From positions 21,064,518-21,128,517 of the forward strand of contig NW_024737042.1 of assembly GCF_018991925.1 (NCBI RefSeq): a stretch of DNA of 64,000 nucleotides. The letters are read 5' to 3'. Every line of letters starts with the position of its first letter. Position 1 is the first letter of the stretch. Below, one piece after another: positions 59,085-64,000 of this stretch. Origin of the DNA: Homarus americanus. Its lineage: Eukaryota > Arthropoda > Malacostraca > Decapoda > Nephropidae. Made by a program: the position numbers and the translations under genes. Below the pieces are notes generated by a model. The model had not been told where the DNA came from and did no database searches. It saw nothing but the letters and a program-made list of their open reading frames with translations.

Positions 59085-60589
59085 CCAAGGCAAAATACTA
59101 GAAGATATAGACAAGAAACATAGACCCTTATACTTAACATCAAAAAGGCAATAGAGAACAACATACCAATCACAACATATCGAACGCTACCACACATCAG
59201 GACATCTCATGAATTGCGAATGCTCCAAGTACAATACAATAACATAATGATGTACATACAAAACTATCCACCAACAACAGAGCTTATTAGAAACTTAAGG
59301 CAAATACAACAAAAGTTAAGAGATGAAAGCCTGATAGCACACCAACAGATATGGAACGAACTAATAAACAACCTGGATACCACAAGAAATGACAAGAACT
59401 TCTGGCAGAACGTAAAAAAAATTCCAGGAAACGACAAGCCCCAACAAAAGTACATAAGACCAAAACGGGAAAAAACTCTTTGAAGAAAAAGAGATAGAAT
59501 CCGCACACAGGAGAAAATAATAAAAAGTATTTCAAATATCAAAAGAAGAAAGTGAGCATTTTGACGAAGAACACGAAAATCACATCTGCAGAGAAATGGC
59601 TTAAGTGATACATAGGATAACCCCACACCATGTGGTGGACAAAACCAGGCTCAACCCGATAGAACCAATTACAAAAGGAGAACTGCTACACTACATCAGA
59701 CACACTAAAGAAAAAGCATTAGGATTTACAAAAATCACAAGAAATATGATCCTATACCTACCCAACAACTGCACACAAGGCATCCTTGAAATATTAAACT
59801 CAGCTTTGGCAAGTGGATACTTCAATGATGCATTCAAAAATGCAAAACTCATATTCATACCGAAACCAGCCAAAGACCACACTCAAGTAATTAACTACAG
59901 ACAGATTTCCCTACTCGAAATTATTGGAAAACTATTTGAAAAGGCAATAAACAAGAAAATCAGAAAACACAGGAGCGAAAACGGACTACTAGACAACATG
60001 GATTAACTAAAAAAAAAAGGGAGCACATACTGCACTAGCCATAATCACGGAAACGTTAGCCAACAAGAAAGCAGAAAGAAACTAAGTCAACATTGTATTA
60101 AGAGACGTTAAGAAAGCGTTCGATAAAGTATGGCACCTAGGATTAAAATTTAAACTGCTTCAATTAAATCTTCCAGATCCACTAGAAAAAATCATCTGAC
60201 TTCCTAGACGATCGCACGGCACAAATACAAATTGGCAGCTATATAGGACCACCCATAGAACTGAAAAGTGGAGTACCCCAAGGCAGTGTCCTTTCACCCA
60301 CGCTGTACAATATCTACACAGCAGACCTACCAGAACCAGCTCCCTACAGTGAATACATAAGTTTTGCAGACGATATCACACAAATCATCACATACCCCGG
60401 CAAATCAACAGCAATAATGGCACAACATGCTACCAAACGCAATTGAGAACATCAACCAGTACGAAAAAAAGTGGAAGATACAAACGAACACCAACAAGTT
60501 CAAAATAATACCAATCGCTAAAAGGAAAAAAGACCCCATTATAGTAGACAACAAAGTAATTCCACATGTCATGGAAGGCACTGTCCTAG
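59085..60589 (+). pseudogene. LINE-B linker and RT
   Basis: 59214-59483: YNNIMMYIQNYPPTTELIRN and NFWQNVKKIPGND. 59605-60006: ELLHYIRHTKEKALGFTKIT, GYFNDAFKNAKLIFIPKPAK and VINYRQISLLEIIGKLFEK (RT motifs 1-2a). Then NIVLRDVKKAFDKVWHLGLK (motif A, about 60090-60150), SGVPQGSVLSPTLYNIYTAD (motif B, about 60265-60325) and YISFADDITQIITYPGK (motif C with an intact FADD, about 60355). Frameshifts lie near 60006 and 60190 and after 60410. Confidence 0.88.
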
Positions 60590-62015
60590 TATGAGGGCCT
60601 GAGCTGCCACCATTTATGAGGGCCTGAGCTGCCACCATTTATGAGGGCCTGGGCTGCCACCATTTTATAAGGGCCTGAGTGTCAGTAACAATTCCTTTTA
60701 CTCTCATACTTATTACCATTGGTAGCGTGACAAGAGGGGGCTCGTGGGTAAGTGTAATGATAGTATCAAGTAATAGGGAAGAAATAACGGTAAATACTGT
60801 AGGTAAATAATAGACAATATACAAATACAAAATTTATTTAAACATTAATATGAAATTAGGAGAAAGAATTTATATGTACCAACAGACGAAATCTAGTACT
60901 AGGCCCTCAGGCTCAACATACTCACACCACTACTGGGTGGACACACTCAATAATACTCCCAACCCTACTGGGTGGACATACTTAATAACACATAACTCTT
61001 ATAGTCACTTAGCACCATAAAGACCAGGGCAACTGCCACTACAACACTCAGTCGTCAGGAGTGATACTCAAGCAACAGCCATGGGGTCCAGCCACCATGG
61101 AGTACTTTCCGACGAACTCTGGAGATCCCAGTGGATTAATCCCACCACACAAATAGCCCTACTGAGTTAGACACTCATCCACCAATGATGGGGCTAGTGG
61201 TGTGTGGCTTGGTGATCCGGGGTCACCTCGCAGGCCGAGCGTTAGGGCCAGACGAGCCAGCTATGGGGGCCATAGGTAGTCTGAAGTGTCTGACGGCCGG
61301 GTCTCACGAAGGTAACTGATCCTACTGGACCTCGGACATCTCCCCAGACATAGTGGATACAACATCCACGCTACAGACACGGCCTAGGCTGCGTTAGGGA
61401 CCTGTATGGATGAAGGGACGGGCACTTACTAACTGTGACAACGACATCACATTTCAGGGGACGTTAAAGACGTAAATATGACTTCACTCAGAGCATATCA
61501 ACTACGTTACTGTAACACTTGCACAATCAACTATTAATTGGGTCAAATCACTTGAAGAAGGGCGAATTATAACACAGAGTGGAATGGCATACCTGTATGG
61601 ATGAAGGGACGGGCACTTACTAACGGTAGAAATGCCCGCGGCACCTTCACTCAAAATAGGCCAGGGAGTCCACCTACTTCTATTTCGAATGAATTGATTT
61701 ACTGTACACTCTGACGATGAAACTGAGACTATGAACTCATTTTCATTCCCTACTATTATCCTCACTAACAATGCTCTGACTCAGCTATCAAAAGCAAAAT
61801 TAAATTGATTACAAAGGATTGGATGGCAACAGGTCCCAACATACAGCGTCTGCTACGAAATCCGCGGATTATATTCAAAGTTCCCTTAAGACAAAGACGG
61901 GGAAACAGAGAAAACGGGGGACGTTTCCACTGGGGGACTCGGAAGGTTTTGTGGACGTTTGAGCGTAATATGAATCCTTAAGGTTTTCAGGTTAGCCGTT
62001 ATCACGATCATGACA
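60590..62015 (-). mobile_element. 1.4-kb repeat X, copy 1, probable solo LTR
   Basis: 1426 bp flanked by CTAG (60586-60589, 62016-62019). On the minus strand it starts TGTCATGATC and ends CCTCATA, and contains AAATAAA near the middle. Its plus-strand start has three tandem units of TATGAGGGCCTGAGCTGCCA. No protein-coding motif. TG start, 4-bp TSD and absence of coding suggest a solo LTR. Confidence 0.7.
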
Positions 62016-62248
62016 CTAGGGCTGAAGATAACAACAAAAGGCTACAAAACGTTCATCACTGAAAAACTTGCAAAAACCAGAAACATGGTAATTAAATTAA
62101 AACGCTTCAGAAGCCTGTCAGCAAAAAACAAGTTAAAGTTATATAAAGCCTTTGTCCAATCCCGACTAGTATATCCACCAATTCCCCTAGATGCAATAAA
62201 ACAAACAAACATAATTAAACTGCAGACAATTCAAAACTTAGCCCTAAG
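62016..62248 (+). pseudogene. LINE-B post-RT segment
   Basis: LGLKITTKGYKTFITEKLA, then MVIKLKRFRSLSAKNKLKLY and KAFVQSRLVYPPIPLDAI, parallel to LINE-A 51180-51300. It runs into repeat X copy 2 at LALS. Confidence 0.82.
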
Positions 62249-63628
62249 TATGAGGGCTTGAACTCCCACCATTTTTGAGGGCCTCTGTGTGCCAGTAACA
62301 ATTCCTTTTACTCTTATATTTATCACCATTGGTAGCGTGACGATAGGAGGCTCGTGGGTAGGTGTAATGATAGTATCAAGCAATAGGGTAGAAATAACGG
62401 TAAATACTGTAGGTAAATAATAGACACAATTATACAAATACAAAGTTTATTTAACATGAATATGAAATTAGAAGAAAGAATTTATTTGTACTAACAGACG
62501 AAATCTAGTACTAGGCCCTCAGGCTCAACATACTCACACCATTACTGGGTGGACATATTCAATAACAATTCCAACCCTACTGGGTGGACATACTCAAGAA
62601 CACAACTAGTATAGTCATTTAGCACCATAAATACTAGGGCAACTGCCACTACAACACTCAGTCGTCAGGTGTGTTACTCAAGCAACAGCCATGGGGTCCA
62701 GCCACCATGGAGTACTATCCGACGAACTCTGGAGATCCCAATGGATTAATTCCACCACACAAATAGCCCTACTGAGTTAGACACTCATCCACCAATGATG
62801 GGGGCTGGTAGTGGTGTGTGGCTTGGTGATCCGGCGTCACCTCGTGGACCGAGCGTTCGGGCCAGACGAGCCAGCTATGGGGGCTATAGGTAGTCTGAAG
62901 TGTCTGACGGCCGGGTCTCACGAAGGTAACTGATCCTACTGGACCTCGGACATCTCCCCAGACATAGTGGATACAACATCCACGCTACAGACACGGCCTA
63001 GGCTGCGTTAGGGACCTGTATGGATGAAGGGACGGGCACTTACTAACCGGTGACAACAACAACACGTTTCAGGGGACGTTAAAGACGTAAATATGACTTC
63101 ACTCAAAGCATATCAACTACGTTACTGTAACGCTTGCACAAGCAACTATTAATTGGGTCAAATCACTTAAAGAAGGGCGAATTACAACCCAGAGTGGAAT
63201 GGCATACCTCTATGGATGAAGGGACGGGCACTTACTAACGGTTAAAATGCCCGCGGCGCGCTCACTCAAACCAGACCAGGGAGTCCACCTACTCCTATTC
63301 CGATGAATTAATTTACGGTACACTCTGACGTTGAAATTGAGACTATGAACTTATTTTCATTCTCTACTATTATCTTCATTAACAATGCTCTGACTCAGCT
63401 ATCAAATGCAAAATTAAATTGATTACAAAGGGTTGGATGGCAACAGGTCCCAGCATACAGCGTCTGCTACTCAATCCGCGGATTACATTCCAAGCTCCCT
63501 TAGACAAAGACGGGGAAACAGAGAAAACGGGGGACGTTTCCACTGGGAGACTCAGAAGGTTTTGTGGACGTTTGAGCGTAATATGAATCCTTAAGGTTTT
63601 CAGGTTAGCTCTTATCATGACCATTACA
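62249..63628 (-). mobile_element. 1.4-kb repeat X, copy 2
   Basis: 1380 bp, strongly similar to copy 1 from AGTAACAATTCCTTTTACTC onward, flanked by TAAG (62245-62248, 63629-63632). It has fewer of the terminal tandem units than copy 1. The minus-strand start is TGTAATGGTC. Confidence 0.72.
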
Positions 63629-63660
63629 TAAGGGATGTATACAACATCAGATATCCTGAC

Positions 63661-63782
63661 ATGAATCTAGGTAAATTTCTCGAAATCAATTGCTCGACAG
63701 TAAATTGCTCGAAATCAATTGCTCGAAAAATAATTTCTCGAACCATCAATTGCTCGACAGTAAATTGCTCGATCTCCTTTGT
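63661..63782. repeat. AATTGCTCGA short interspersed tandem motif
   Basis: Seven or so occurrences of (A)ATT(G/T)CTCGA spaced 11-18 bp apart, between the end of LINE-B and the Mutator-like coding end. Confidence 0.8.
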
Positions 63783-64000
63783 TTAAACATGAAATGTGGA
63801 ACTGTTTTGATAATGTTGTAGAAGGAATGCCGAAAACAAACAATGCAATTGAAGGGTGGCACAACAGTTTTGAACATCAAATAAGTGCTCGTCATCCGTC
63901 TATTTGGAAGTTTATAGATGGACTAAAGAGAGAAAACAGTTTACAAGAATTGCGAATAGAACAACATGTGGGAGGAGTCAGTACAGCTGGGGGCAGAAAA
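63783..64000 (+). pseudogene. Mutator-like (MULE) transposase C-terminal fragment, cut by window end
   Basis: The open frame reads MWNCFDNVVEGMPKTNNAIE, then GWHNSFEHQISARHPSIWKF and IDGLKRENSLQELRIEQHV. The TNN-x-x-E-GWHN motif with its Glu is the third catalytic block of MULE transposases, often found with FLYWCH fingers. The upstream two-thirds is absent, so this copy is 5' truncated or broken by the AATTGCTCGA tract. It may extend past 64000. Confidence 0.8.

Larger units (their letters stand above)
59085..63660 (+). mobile_element. Jockey-like LINE (LINE-B), interrupted twice by one repeat family
   Basis: Coding segments 59085-60589, 62016-62248 and 63629-63660 form a single element related to LINE-A. 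Two copies of a 1.4-kb repeat interrupt it, each with a 4-bp TSD. The first segment covers the linker and RT, the second the post-RT region and the third the last residues. Confidence 0.85.

Overview
This is a eukaryotic, intergenic-looking window made almost entirely of transposable elements and simple repeats. I found no host gene, rRNA, tRNA or CRISPR array. The repertoire points to an arthropod, and I infer a decapod crustacean: CR1 LINEs with a (TTCTTATG)n tail, Penelope-like GIY-YIG remnants, RTE and Jockey-like LINEs, several Ty3/gypsy families, hAT and Mutator-type transposons, Helentron-like ends and very long (TA)n tracts. The species is not proven. A run of 100 N at 36414-36513 marks an assembly gap.

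Region 1 (1-3759) is mostly featureless but holds a 5'-truncated LINE with a 14-bp target-site duplication (TSD). Region 2 (3760-24022) is one 20-kb nest. A short palindromic element was split by Ty3/gypsy element A (minus strand, 3866-23946, TSD AGAT). A was split between protease and RT by gypsy element B (plus strand, 8366-14578, TSD ACTC). Large-LTR non-coding element C (14579-19804, TSD TAAC) then landed in the last bases of B. Element B is the most interesting object: its pol order is protease - integrase - RT - RNase H, the Ty1/copia-like order of Gmr1-type gypsy elements.

Region 3 (24023-30000) holds microsatellites, a solo LTR (24483-25133) and a foldback element with long inverted arms (26366-29842), one arm of which received a CR1 copy. 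Region 4 (30000-36413) has a decayed RT element of an ADD-motif family (plus) and an RTE-like LINE (minus). Region 5 (36514-44940) has (TA)n tracts, a solo LTR (37090-37906), a 25-bp minisatellite, a CR1 fragment, a cluster of Helentron-like termini with two 21-bp minisatellite arrays, and Penelope-like tails. Region 6 (44990-49790) is CR1 nested in CR1, then a Penelope tail. Region 7 (50020-58685) is one minus-strand Jockey-like LINE cut by a solo LTR of B, a 3.0-kb DNA transposon and a 2.4-kb hAT transposon, each with TSDs. Region 8 (58686-64000) has a Penelope endonuclease fragment, a second Jockey-like LINE cut twice by the same 1.4-kb solo-LTR-like repeat, and the C-terminus of a Mutator-like transposase running off the end.

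Nearly all coding sequences carry stops or frameshifts, so they are annotated as pseudogenes. Relative ages can be read from the nesting. All family assignments are by eye from motifs and were not checked against a database.
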